The notes under the pieces were generated by a model. It did not search any database and was not told the DNA's origin. It saw only the letters and a program-made list of their open reading frames with translations. Below, piece after piece: positions 23,466 through 33,630 of a DNA stretch of 64,000 nt. How positions within the stretch are numbered: position 1 is the first letter of the stretch; every line of letters begins with the position of its first letter. A program made the translations under genes and the position numbers. The stretch is taken from assembly GCA_031216915.1 (NCBI GenBank), contig CM062294.1, positions 29,403,128 through 29,467,127 on the forward strand, given 5' to 3'. This DNA comes from Pictodentalium vernedei. Lineage: Eukaryota; Mollusca; Scaphopoda; Dentaliida; Dentaliidae.

Positions 23466-23511
23466 GTAAGTTCTTACAAATTAACAAAAAGAGTTATTTT
23501 GCTCCATCCTA

Positions 23512-23825
23512 CAGTTAAAGCTAGAAGTCCTGTCACGAACTGTGCGCTTATCAAGGCTTAATTGCGCATAAAAATTGCCTGCAATTGTCATATCGAATGG
23601 CATTCAAAGCACGGCAGGTTCTCCTGGTTACTCATAGCAAACACAGGCAATGTTTCTGCCAATGGACCTCCGGGTTACCCGGAGGTCCATTGGCTGAAAC
23701 ATTGCTTGTGCACAGGCCATATGTACAGAATTTGATAGCCTTACTGTGGTCATAATGCATAGATTAACACGCAGATCGACGTGCTATCTGTGCGCATTTC
23801 ATGACAGGACTTCTAGTTTTAACTG
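23512..23825. mobile_element. Tc1/mariner-type MITE 'T', long form (copy T3)
   Basis: Starts CAGTTAAAGCTAGAAGTCCT and ends AGGACTTCTAGTTTTAACTG, with TA on both sides; the central palindrome is near 23670. It lies inside the left 8-bp duplication of the next element (ATCC-TA ... TA-CC), so it arrived after that element. Confidence 0.93.
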
Positions 23826-23829
23826 TACC

Positions 23830-24355
23830 TTGGGCTGCATGGTATATCGATAAACCGATATTTACCGGTATTCAAACCAATACCGATTGAATACCCGTGT
23901 AATTACAAAATATCGGTTTATCGTCATTATTTATTTACCCACAATTTAATTTTCAAGATGTCTTGAGTTTTTTAACTGTAGCCCCGAATGAATAATATTA
24001 TCCCTTTACCCAAGAAATCATCTGCATGTGCTCACGTAATAAACAATTTAGGCAGTTGAAAAAATAAGTTTAAACAATTTCAACAAAACTATATCATGTG
24101 ACCCCTCATTGGAATGAGCTCGTTCCAATGAGGGGTCACATGATATTGTTTTGTAGAATTTTTTTCGTCTGCCATGGGTAAAGGTTTTTCAAACCGCATC
24201 ATCAAGGCATGCTAATTCGTTCCGACTGTGATGCCTCTAGCCTCAATTATAGTACTTATGTTCATTTTTCTGAACAGTTTTCGATATACCGGTATACCGT
24301 GGTATTTTTGGGAATACCAATACCGATATTCAGTTTTGAATATCGTGCAGCCCTA
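23830..24355. mobile_element. composite hAT MITE carrying a piggyBac-like foldback (copy 1)
   Basis: Ends TTGGGCTGCATGGTATATCG and ATATCGTGCAGCCCTA. The 8-bp duplication ATCCTACC is intact on the right (24356-24363) and split on the left by T3. Subterminal ATATCGGTTTATCG and ATACCGGTAT motifs fit hAT. A piggyBac-like foldback occupies about 24002-24187. Confidence 0.88.
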
Positions 24356-24363
24356 ATCCTACC

Positions 24364-24835
24364 ACACAAACATGGGGATCTGCGAATCACACATTTTTTT
24401 AGAATTGATTCTCGATTCAAATAGTGTCTCTGATTTCAAATCGAATCAAATCTCCAATCAGATCTTAATAATAGACAAGTCATGTTGTATTGCACCCAAC
24501 GGAATTTACAGTGCACTGCAGTGATGCTTACAAGACTGACTGACACCTTAAACAGCAATAAATAAATATTCTCTGTAGCACCTTCGCTGAAACAGCTAGG
24601 CCTGTTATCCATAGTTTTAGTTTTTGAAGGCTTCATTTCACTAAAAATCTGTAAATAGTAACAAGTTTAGCCTTCAAAAACTAAAACTGTGGAAAATGTT
24701 CTGGACAAAATTCACTACTTACCTAACAATGAACCTTTGTCAGTTACTCAATTAAATATGAATTGAGCCTACATTCTTCTTCTTCTTCTTCTTCTTCTTC
24801 TTCTCATACATACTTGTCTGGGGCATAACATTTTT
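24364..24835. other. unassigned, with a 20-bp perfect foldback and (TTC)n
   Basis: AGTTTTAGTTTTTGAAGGCT (24613-24632) recurs inverted at 24669-24688. A TTC microsatellite runs 24774-24802. Nothing else recognised. Confidence 0.8.
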
Positions 24836-25035
24836 GTCTTTTGACCTAGACCTTAGATATTTGGCATGTGGATGTATCACCATGAGCTGGTGTGTCACGT
24901 ACCACAGTGACCTTCATGTGACCTTGACCTTTGACCTGAAGGTCAGATTTATGTGCTTTTTTTAAGGGAAACTTCATCCGGACCAGAACTTTTTTTGTCT
25001 TTCGACCTAGACCTTAGATATTTGGTATGATTGTC
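24836..25035. repeat. short repeat with two ~180-bp units (family K)
   Basis: TTTGACCTAGACCTTAGATA (or TTCGACC...) starts two units; between them lies GTGACCTTGACCTTTGACCT. Confidence 0.7.
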
Positions 25036-25716
25036 AATATTATTCATGTATATATAATTTGCAGTGCATTAAATAGAAAGGAAGGAGAGACATATGTTTT
25101 ACTGTGCTAAAACAGTTTCTAGTTTTATCCAGTTTTTGTTGGAAATGTAACAAATTGAAGTTAGTATAAGAGATTTGAAAAAATTGAATCTTGAGACTGA
25201 TTCGGGATCGGTCTCAAAATAGACGTATGGTATCGATATCAAATGGAATTTCAAATATTCGCAGGACACCAACAGGATGTACTTATCCAATCCATCTCTC
25301 TCATATAGATGAGTTTATTCTTCATGTACTGTAGTACTGCAAAACATGCACAATCAGTTTCACAATTATCTGGAACATGCATATGGATGTGTGTAGCTGG
25401 AAGGCAGCTCGATTTTAATTTTACCAGGCAGGTCATAATTTGTGTTGTTGTGGTAGGTATAAAAAGAAACAAATTTTACTCAAAAAATTTAATTTCTTTT
25501 CATCTTGCCACACTGACATGACAATCAGATTTTTTTTAAACTTGCTATAGGCATACTCTGTGAGAATATCTTGCTCCTGCACGATACTCACCCATTTTTG
25601 TTGATTTATGACAGAGTTATACCGAGTCATGGATTGTTATTTTATTTGAAATTTAAGAAAAAGCAAAGATAAGTGCAATTCTCTTGAGATATATTTTTCT
25701 GAAAAAACACATGGTA
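25036..25716. other. unassigned intron sequence
   Basis: Only short unsupported frames; no repeat or exon recognised. Confidence 0.5.
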
Positions 25717-26354
25717 CACTACTGTGCAAGCGACCGTTACATGAATATCCTAGGTCCGAGGTGAGACAAAAGTATTAAACCCACCCGATATTATGCAGAC
25801 AATGAATGCAATAATTAAATTGGACAAGACATTTGGAGTGAAAGGGATTAACTCCAGAGAGCGTAATCTCAGCATTAATTGTGACGTAGATTAGACCAAA
25901 TAAGCTACTGCATGTTGATGTCACAGAACATCAGAACAATAACCAGTTATCAATAATTTTCTGAATCATATTTATGTACATGTACGTTTGTGTCGGAATG
26001 TTGCAATTTGTCGGAATTTAAAAAAAATTCTTTCTGATTAAAAACGTAAATATTTTATGAGCGTTGGTAAATGTCATTTCGTCGAGTTGAGAATGTTGAT
26101 TGATACATATATTTCGATCACAAAATTGTGAGAGTCGTGCAAAATATGACAATAAGTACATCCATTTTGCTCAGGTCCCCTAGAAATTAATTACAGCTGT
26201 AATCTGTTTGACCGTGAATCACGGCGATTTTAATATCGTGTCGGACATTGACTCGAAAAACAATCTCCAATATTAGTCGGCGACTTCTCTTAGATCTTGA
26301 GTGAAGATATCGTGGACCTGGGATATTCATGTAATGGTTGCTTGCTCAGTAGTG
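25717..26354. mobile_element. TIR element, ~638 bp, TA-flanked
   Basis: Ends CACTACTGTGCAAGCGACCG (left) and its near reverse complement ...CGGTTGC-like TTGCTTGCTCAGTAGTG (right), extending about 40 bp inward (TTACATGAATATCC / GGATATTCATGTAA). TA at 25715-25716 and 26355-26356. No coding capacity. Confidence 0.85.
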
Positions 26355-26567
26355 TACATCTCTTTCGGACGAAAACTTATAGTGAAACCAAAGCAGTCCA
26401 TTTGTTACTAATAAAGTTAACAACATATGCCAAAATGAAATTGTCACAAATATATTTTCCGCACTCATAAACTCATGATTTGTTCTTGTCAATTAAATGA
26501 TTAGACTTTCACCCAACTTTTGGTATTCTCAGTTGAAGATGATTATAAAGATTCTTTGTCCCTTTAG
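26355..26567. other. unassigned intron sequence
   Basis: Nothing recognised. Confidence 0.5.
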
Positions 26568-27150
26568 GAGGGATACACTGGCTCATTGGTTAGAGCATTG
26601 GACTTAACTCTTTACCCAACAAATCGGCCGCATCCACCTGTGTAATATGCAAATTCAGCAGTTGAAAAAATATTATTTTTCAAAAAATTTCAACAAAACC
26701 ATATCATGTGACCCCTCGTTGGAACGAGGGGTCACATGATATGGTTTTGTTGAATTTTTTTGAAAAATTTGAAAAAATGATATTTAAAATAATAAATTTT
26801 GATATCGTTTGCGTTGGGTAAAGGGTTAAGTGTGAAGGTTTCAATGCTGATCGAAAGTTTATATCCTGACCAGTGTCATGTGCATTGTGACCTTGGGCAA
26901 GACACTTAAAAGTCATTTGCCGAAGTTGTAACATGTTGGCGTATTGTGCTGAGGTGTACTGCACGACGGTGGTGCATATGTCTTCAACCACTGGAAACAT
27001 GCTTGTGTGGGGTAAGTAAGTTAGAAAGTCTAATGCTAACTCTCTGCTGCTCAATTTCTCTCTCATGATACTCCAGCTTCCTCCACCCGTTAAGTTGTCA
27101 GACAATAGTACCCTAGCTGTTGAAAGTGTCAAAATTAAACCCTAATAAAT
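26568..27150 (+). mobile_element. tRNA-derived SINE, split by a piggyBac-like MITE
   Basis: A-box-like TGGCTCATTGG at 26579-26589 and B-box-like GGTTTCAATGC at 26837-26847. Once the 218-bp MITE and one TTAA are discounted, their spacing returns to about 36 bp, normal for tRNA. The body has CTTGGGCAAGACACTTAA, TGTACTGCACGACGGTGGTG, CTTCAACCACT and CTTCCTCCACCC, ending near CCCTAATAAATAG. The same body occurs in the 5S-SINEs. Confidence 0.88.
26608..26825. mobile_element. piggyBac-like foldback MITE inside SINE
   Basis: CTCTTTACCCAAC...TTGGGTAAAGGG is flanked by TTAA on both sides (26604-26607, 26826-26829). Central arms CATATCATGTGACCCCTCGT and its inverse meet with almost no loop. Confidence 0.92.
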
Positions 27151-27400
27151 AGCTGAATCATTGGAACAGTCAGTGAGGTCATTAAAAAGAGGAATCATAT
27201 ACTATGCTTATGGGGCAAAAATTGAATGCAGAATAAAATTTGAATGACAATTTTAGTGAATAGTAGTGACTGGACATAGCTGTTATGTTTAGTAATGGGT
27301 TAACAAGTAATCTGCTTAGGATGGTAAGTTCCCCGTGAAACACTCCAGAAAGTGAAGCAGTGCTTGTCTACTGGGGCAGATAGATTTGCTTCAATCCTAT
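27151..27400. other. unassigned intron sequence
   Basis: Nothing recognised. Confidence 0.5.
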
Positions 27401-27965
27401 AATTGTCCCCCGACCCTTCGGGGGACTATTGTAATCAGCAGTGTCCGTCCGTCCGTCTGTCCATGCGTGCATCCGTGCGTCCGTCCATCCGTCACACCCT
27501 TGTCCGGATGATAACTTTAGTTTGGATGATTTTACTGAAACTAAATTTGGTATGTGTCTTACTTGGGTGGAAATGCAGGTCAAGTTCGAAAATGGGCACG
27601 CTCCACTGATTTCTACTGGATTTATTCCCCTTTTTCGACTTAAAAAATACAGTTTTTGTGTTGTCCGGATGATAACTTTAGTTAGGATCATTTGATTGAA
27701 ACGAAATTTAGTATGCCGCTTATTTGGGTGGAAATGCAGGTCAAGTTTGAAAATGGGCACGCTCCACTAATCTTTACTGGATTTATTCCCCTTTTTCGAC
27801 TTAGAAAATACGGTTTTTGTGTTGTCCAGATGATAACTTTACTTTGGATCATTTGATTGAAACGAAACTAAGTATGTGGTTTAATTGGTTGGAAATACAG
27901 GTCAAGTTAAAAAATGGCCATGCTCTGCGAACAAATTGCATCCTAACAGCTCCCTTGAATTTGCC
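27401..27965. repeat. pearl-like element, family E, three ~160-bp units
   Basis: The head hairpin CCCCCGACCCTTCGGGGG is followed by GTCCGTCCGTCCGTCTGTCC, then units starting TTGTCCGGATGATAACTTTA with GGAAATGCAGGTCAAGTT and TTATTCCCCTTTTTCGACTT. Confidence 0.8.
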
Positions 27966-28850
27966 ATCTTGGTCGGGGGACCGGGGGCGTTGCCCTTGTA
28001 TTACCTGGTAGGGAAGCCACTGGTCCTTGAATGTAGAAATGTCTTTTCAAGACCTTGGGAGTACTTGGAAGATGGGCACCAAACCCAAACGTCCTTGAAG
28101 GTAACCAGTACTCTACAGCCTTTCTAGGAACAACAAAGAAGATATGTGAGAGAAATATTCTTATGGTTATTATAAGTTTTGGCGTTTTGAAAAATCCTCG
28201 GCAGAAATAAATCTCTCTCCTGGGAGCAAGCCTGACAATAATTTTCATTGCGCTTCCAGACAAAATGTAAGACACCAAATGAATCATGTCTGTCATTTAA
28301 GAATTACATCTGACATATTACAAAATGGAGTTTGAGTATTCGAAATAATGAGCCCTGCCAAACAAGGTATTGAATTGGAACTGAATTACCCTTCAGATAT
28401 AATTTAGATACATGTATGGCTATATCAAATTGTATTCCTTCACATGTTGTTAATACTGTTGAGCTGTGCAGTCACTTTCTTCACACTTCTGTACTTGCCA
28501 GGACCAGGAATCACACCAATCATTAATTTTAGGCTTGCTAGTTATGAACATGATTTCCAGCATGCATGATGTACTGATCACTGAACTTCATTGATAATTT
28601 TGGCATCAGACATTTTGACGGATGATTTTAAACCTCAGTCAGACATTGGCCTTCTTGTACCTGACATTGTTCTTGTCTGACCACTTATTTTCTGGTATGC
28701 CTGGGAGTTGCTAAGGCATTCCCATAGCTGTCCAGAACAATTTTTCATTGTCTTGCTTCACAAATATCTTCTAAATGTCCATCCAGTAAATGGTGTGTGT
28801 TCTTCATGAAATGCATTTAAGCCAATCAATGCCAATAAACTTTTGTTATA
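27966..28850. other. unassigned intron sequence
   Basis: Nothing recognised beyond a GCGTTGCCC/GGGGGACCGGGGGC stretch closing the preceding element. Confidence 0.5.
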
Positions 28851-29090
28851 ACCCCATTCTCAAAGAGAATGGGTGGTGGTGGGAGGAGGGGGTGGTCGGG
28901 GTTATACTGGATCACATGCATCTGTCTGTCTGTTGTCTACAGTGATATCTTACATTGAGTGGATGGATTTCAATGAAATTTGGTATGTGGGATCCTTATG
29001 ACAAGCTGCTCCAGCACTTGTTGTCCACATTTTTTCAACACAGTTACAGTCCTTACTTTGTTTTAATTAATTAATATTTCATTGGTCCGG
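28851..29090. repeat. pearl-like element, family F (single unit)
   Basis: The head hairpin CCCCATTCTCAAAGAGAATGGG leads into a G-rich stretch, CTGTCTGTCTGTTGTC and TGGATTTCAATGAAATTTGG. Confidence 0.65.
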
Positions 29091-29119
29091 CTTTAGCAAT
29101 AGCTCTTGTTCAACCTGCA

Positions 29120-29725
29120 TTCTTTTTTTATGCCCCCCCCTCCCCCCCCCCCCCCCGACTTAAGTCGGGTGGCATATAGTGATTGAAGTGTGTGTGTTTG
29201 TGTCTGTCCGTGTGTGTGTGTGTGTCGTGTGTGTGTGTGTGTGTGTGTCTGAGCCAATAACTCGAAAACTGTTGGGGCCACAGTCTTCAAACTTCACACA
29301 ATTATAAAGGACCATGGGAGGATGTGTCACACACCATAGCCGGGTTCGTACCTTCAAGGTCAAGGTTACATTTCAAGGTCACACTAAAAATCAGTCAATA
29401 TTTGTGTCTCAGCCATAACTCAGAAACGAATCATAGTATAATTGTTAAACTTTTTAAAAATGTTAAGGACAGTTAGAAGGTGTGTCGCGTATAATAGTTT
29501 CCGCCGCATCTGCAAGGTAAAGGTCACAATTGACCTTCATATGTTTAGGGTCACAAATCGTGTCTCAAGCATAACTCCAAAACTATTAGGGCTGCAATCA
29601 TCTAACTTCGCTCAGTTAAAAGGACAATGGGTGGATGTGTCACACACCACAGCCAGGTCCGTAAGGTCAATGTCACATTTCAAGGTCGGTCATTGCCACG
29701 TAGGGGGGCATAGTCACTTCTGAGT
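29120..29725. repeat. pearl-like element, family G
   Basis: The left end TATGCCCCCCC with poly-C (29132-29156) and the hairpin CGACTTAAGTCG lead into (TG)n (29192-29250). Three ~130-bp units follow (TGTCTCAGCCATAACTC, AACTATTAGGGCTGCAATC, GTGTCACACACCA). The right end GTAGGGGGGCATA is inverted to the left. Confidence 0.8.
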
Positions 29726-29889
29726 GAATCTCATGTTTACTCTAGAAATCATTGATCAAGAAGTAGATTCAATATAGAGGAGAAAATTTGTACTAAATGT
29801 GCCCAAATTATACTTATTTCAGTGGTAAGAGTTTTCATGTCCTGGGCAGGAATATCTGCCACTTCTGTTATACCCTTTGTAAAGTCAAT
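29726..29889. other. unassigned intron sequence
   Basis: Nothing recognised. Confidence 0.5.
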
Positions 29890-29897
29890 GGTCAGAG

Positions 29898-30440
29898 TAG
29901 GGGTGCACGATATTCAAAACTGAATACCGGTATCAGTATTAAAAAAAAATACCACGCTATACGGTATACCGATATATCGAAAACTCTTGCATATCTTGAT
30001 GATGCGGTTCAAAAAACCTTTACCCAACGCAGTCGAAATCAAAATTTATTATTTTCAAAATTAGTTTATCAGATTTTCCCCAAAGATTTCAACAAAACAA
30101 TACCATGTGACCCCCTTATTGGAACGAGCTCAACGAGCTCGTTCCAATGAGGGGGGGGGGGGGGGGGTCACATGATATAGTTTTGTTGAAATTTTTTAAA
30201 TTTATTTTTTCAACTGCTGAATTTGTATATTACGAGGGCACAAGGAGACGATTCCTTTGATAAAGGGATAATATTATTCATTCGGGGCTGCAGTTACAAA
30301 ACTCAAGACATCTTGAAAATTAAATTGTGGGTAAATAAATAATGACGATAAACCGATATTTTTGTAATTACGCTGGTATTCAATCGATATTGGTTTGAAT
30401 ACCGGTATATATCGGTTTATCGATATACCATGCAGCCCTA
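29898..30440. mobile_element. composite hAT MITE with piggyBac-like foldback (copy 2)
   Basis: TAGGGGTGCACGATATTC...TATACCATGCAGCCCTA with a perfect 8-bp duplication GGTCAGAG (29890-29897 and 30441-30448). The nested foldback spans about 30017-30268 and has gained a poly-G tract (30150-30167). Opposite orientation to copy 1. Confidence 0.93.
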
Positions 30441-30448
30441 GGTCAGAG

Positions 30449-30835
30449 TGTCTGATATACTGGCAATGTCGAAAACGTCTGAAACTAGGTGCACAAAAAA
30501 ATATTTACGCAAGATTAAATTTGTGTGAGTGAGTGGTGCACCAGAAAATTGTGTGCATCAGATATTCATCACTGTTATCCTGCAGTGTATTTAGCTGGTT
30601 GTGTACATGTACCATTATGGTATAATTCATATATTGGAGGGTCTTGAAAATCCTTGAATTTGGTGCAATGATGTTTTTTAGAGTCCTCGAACTGAACCCC
30701 AAAATTTCCATGAGTTTGGTTTCAAAAAATGTGAGAGTACTGGCCTAGCAGGGATTCTTTTAGGTGTCTACAAGGGCCGCATATGGGACACTTTCCCAAT
30801 GGTATTTAGGCATGATTTCTTCCCATTTCCCAATG
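30449..30835. other. unassigned intron sequence
   Basis: Contains a short GTCTTGAAAATCCTTGAA stretch (30642-30660), like the subterminal repeats of the 22.8-kb element; otherwise nothing. Confidence 0.5.
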
Positions 30836-31245
30836 GGGGTGCTGACGTCGTGGTAACCGGTTCTCGTCAGATCACCGAAGTTAAGCAACGTCGAGCGCAG
30901 TTAGTAGCTGGATGGGTGACCATTTCAGAGACTAATTCGTGCTCCCGGGTTGTGTCCTTGGGCAAAACACTTAACCCCGATTGCCTACATGGGGGCACGA
31001 TGACGCTGTGTACTAAGGCGTACTGCACGTCGATGGTGCGCATGTCTTCAACCAATCTAACCCTGCCTGTGCTGCAGTGCAGAGTTCAGAGTTACGATGT
31101 TGGAGAGCTGACAGCTGCTCGTCGTTGTTCGGTGGTTCTCTCCGGGTACTCTGGCTTCCTCCACCTGTAAAACTGTCATGGTCACGATTAGCCATTGTGC
31201 ACAAGTGTGTGACCTTAAACACTAATAAATAAAATAAATAAATTT
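30836..31245 (+). mobile_element. 5S rRNA-derived SINE (copy 1)
   Basis: The head matches the 5S rRNA internal promoter region: GATCACCGAAGTTAAGCAAC near 30870, then TAGCTGGATGGGTGACCA (30905-30922). The body has TTGGGCAAAACACTTAAC, ACTGCACGTCGATGGTGCGC, TCTTCAACC and GGCTTCCTCCACC. The tail is AAACACTAATAAATAAAATAAATAAAT. A 5S-headed SINE is transcribed by RNA polymerase III and moves with LINE machinery. Confidence 0.92.
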
Positions 31246-31422
31246 CTAACCCCATATTTCCCAGCCTCAGTCTCTACAATTTAATGCACAATTGTTGTCA
31301 TGAGGTCATAAGGCCTCAGTAAACTATTGATTTTTGTAAATCCCTAAATATTCTGATATGCACTACACATGTTTTTAATGGGGAAACTTTATTGAAATGG
31401 CCTAATATCGAAAATATTTTAA
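31246..31422. other. unassigned intron sequence
   Basis: Nothing recognised. Confidence 0.4.
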
Positions 31423-31667
31423 CCCTTTACCTTATGAATCCCTCGCATCCGCCCGCGTAATATGCAATTTGAGCAGTTGAAAAAATTAAATTTTTCAAAA
31501 TATTTCAACAAAACCATATCATGTGACCCCTCATTGGAACGAGCTCCTTGAGCTCGTTCCAATGAGGGGTCACATGATATGAATTTGTTGAAATGTTTTA
31601 AAAATTTTTTAAAAAATTAATAATAAATAAATAATAAATTTTGATATCGTCTGTGTTGGGTAAAGGG
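31423..31667. mobile_element. piggyBac-like foldback MITE
   Basis: CCCTTTACCTTATG...TTGGGTAAAGGG between TTAA duplications (31419-31422, 31668-31671). Central arms CATATCATGTGACCCCTCAT / ATGAGGGGTCACATGATATG. Confidence 0.93.
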
Positions 31668-31918
31668 TTAATAGTCAGTGTTAAATATAGAATAACCAGA
31701 AACTGACTGTTTTTAACTGCCGGTTGTCATAATCAGCCGATTCCCCATAACTGTCCGGTTCCAATTGCCAATTCCAATTATTCGTTCATCACTAAATTGG
31801 TTGGAAATGATGCAAATTTTCCCGATGGCATGGGCATCAGACCCCTTCCCAAAGATGGCAGAAGAATCCCTGCCTGGTAGCAGTGTCTGGGGTGAGAACA
31901 TAATTAAAACCTGCTTAA

Positions 31919-32150
31919 CCCTTTACCCAACGCAGACGATATCAAAATTTATTATTTTAAATATCGTTTTTTAAATTTTTTCAAAAAATTTCATCAAAAC
32001 CATATCATGTGACCCCTCATTGGAATGAGCTCATTCCAAAGAGGGGTCACATGATATGGTTTTGTTGAAATTTTTCGAAAAATAATATTTTTTCAGCTGC
32101 TGAATTTGCATATTACGCGGACGGATGCGGGCAATTCGTTGGGTAAAGGG
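31919..32150. mobile_element. piggyBac-like foldback MITE
   Basis: CCCTTTACCCAACGC...GTTGGGTAAAGGG between TTAA duplications (31915-31918, 32151-32154). The right TTAA abuts the Penelope-like fragment. Confidence 0.94.
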
Positions 32151-32154
32151 TTAA

Positions 32155-33630
32155 AATCAAACTACACAGCAACAATTTTCAATTCAATGGTCCAGGTTAC
32201 TTCCAAACTGGAGGCACTGCGATGGTCACATGGGTAGCCCCCAGCCTAGCAAACATATTCATGGGCGAACTTTAAACATTCTTACTTCAGGAATTCACAC
32301 TGAAACCCAAACTGTATCTCCGCTTCATTGCTGACATTTTCCCTATTTCGACACACTGGGAAGCTTCACTCATCCAGTTCATAGATTATTTAAATCAAGT
32401 GAACTCGACCATTAAATTCACACATGAATTTTCCAAGGAATCAGTCACATTCGTAGATGTTAAAGTCATCAAACATGGCAACACCATCACAACGGACCTT
32501 TACACCAAACCAACCAATACCCATGCCAACCTCTGAGCAGAGTCATGCCACCCTACCAGCCAAATCAAGAGAATACCATATAGCCAATTACTTAGGGTTA
32601 ACCCTTTACCCAACGCGAAGATATCAAAATTTATTATTTTAAAAAACATTTTTTTCAAATTTTTCAAAAAATGTCAACAAAACCATATCATGTGACCCCT
32701 CGTTGGAAGGAGCTCGACGAGCTCGTTCCAACAAGGGGTCACATGATATGGTTTTGTTGAAATTTTTTGAAAAATAATATTTTTTCAACTGCTGAATTTG
32801 CATATTACGCGGGCAGATGCGGCCGATTCGTTGGGTAAAGGGTTAAATGCATATGCGGTGACCCAAATGATTACATTTGCCATTTCCAAACGATGCTCCA
32901 ACACTTGAGAGATCGAAGCTACAAAGAACAAGTATTACAAAATGCTATAACCAAAACCAATGACATGGATCAAGACACCCTTCTCAAGCCAACAAAACGC
33001 ACACCACAAACCAGCATTACGCTCTTTGTAGCCAACCACCACCCGGAAAGCATAGAAATCTTCCAAGTTCATTGCCAAACTGTGGCCCATACTACAAAGC
33101 ACTACAATAGATCGTGCCATATTCGGCGACAAACCCCTTCTCTCAAGACGGCGGAATATGTCACTTGCCAACACTCTCACTGGGGCAAAATTGCTGAAAC
33201 TAGCCCAACAGACTGGCTTCACTATACCAAATCCATGCAACATTTGTACCAAATTACCCAAACACACGTGGTTTCCCCGTTCGACCACCAAGAAACGGTA
33301 CAAAGGACCTCACCACGCTAATTGTATGACCTGCGATTGCATTTATCTACTAACTTGACGCCAGTGCAAAAAGCAATACGTGGGTGAAACAAAATGACAG
33401 TTCGGAAGAAGCCTGCTTGAACACATAGCCGACATGAAATACTGGCGACAAACACCTGTCGTGATACATTTCAGTGACACCAACGACTCGATTACCGATG
33501 TCCAATTTTGCATTATTTATGTATTCCATTCAGACCCTGAAAGTGATTCTGAGACCAGGAGAAAAACAAGAAATCCAATGGATATACAAGCTATGCATGC
33601 TAACCCCATTCGGCCTGAACAGAAAGGATT
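32155..33630 (+). pseudogene. Penelope-like retroelement fragment (RT to GIY-YIG)
   Basis: Plus-strand frames show [20 protein letters not shown] (about 32202-32260), matching the Penelope RT 'GTAMGT..AP..AN.F' block, then FIDYLNQVNSTIKFTHEFS and TDLYTKPTNTHANL, both typical of Penelope RT. After the MITE at 32602-32842 come sequence resembling the RT thumb, a Cys-rich linker (CNICTKLP..., MTCDCIYLLT) and a GIY-YIG endonuclease region starting near QYVGET (33373). It is 5'-truncated and has many breaks. It lies in intron 2 of the host gene. Confidence 0.82.
32602..32842. mobile_element. piggyBac-like foldback MITE inside Penelope-like fragment
   Basis: CCCTTTACCCAACGC...GTTGGGTAAAGGG flanked by TTAA (32598-32601, 32843-32846). 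The RT similarity resumes on the other side. Confidence 0.94.

Noticed and set aside
26579-26847. tRNA gene with an intron
   Set aside because: The interruption is a TTAA-flanked MITE and the sequence after the B box is a SINE body; no acceptor stem closes.
29093-29363. His/Thr-rich minus-strand frames
   Set aside because: Translation of (TG)n microsatellite in a pearl-like element.
30870-30922. 5S rRNA gene
   Set aside because: Only the internal promoter-like part is present and it is fused to a SINE body and (AATA)n tail.
30867-31170. ORFs on both strands in the SINE
   Set aside because: They fall entirely inside a 5S-derived SINE, which is non-coding.
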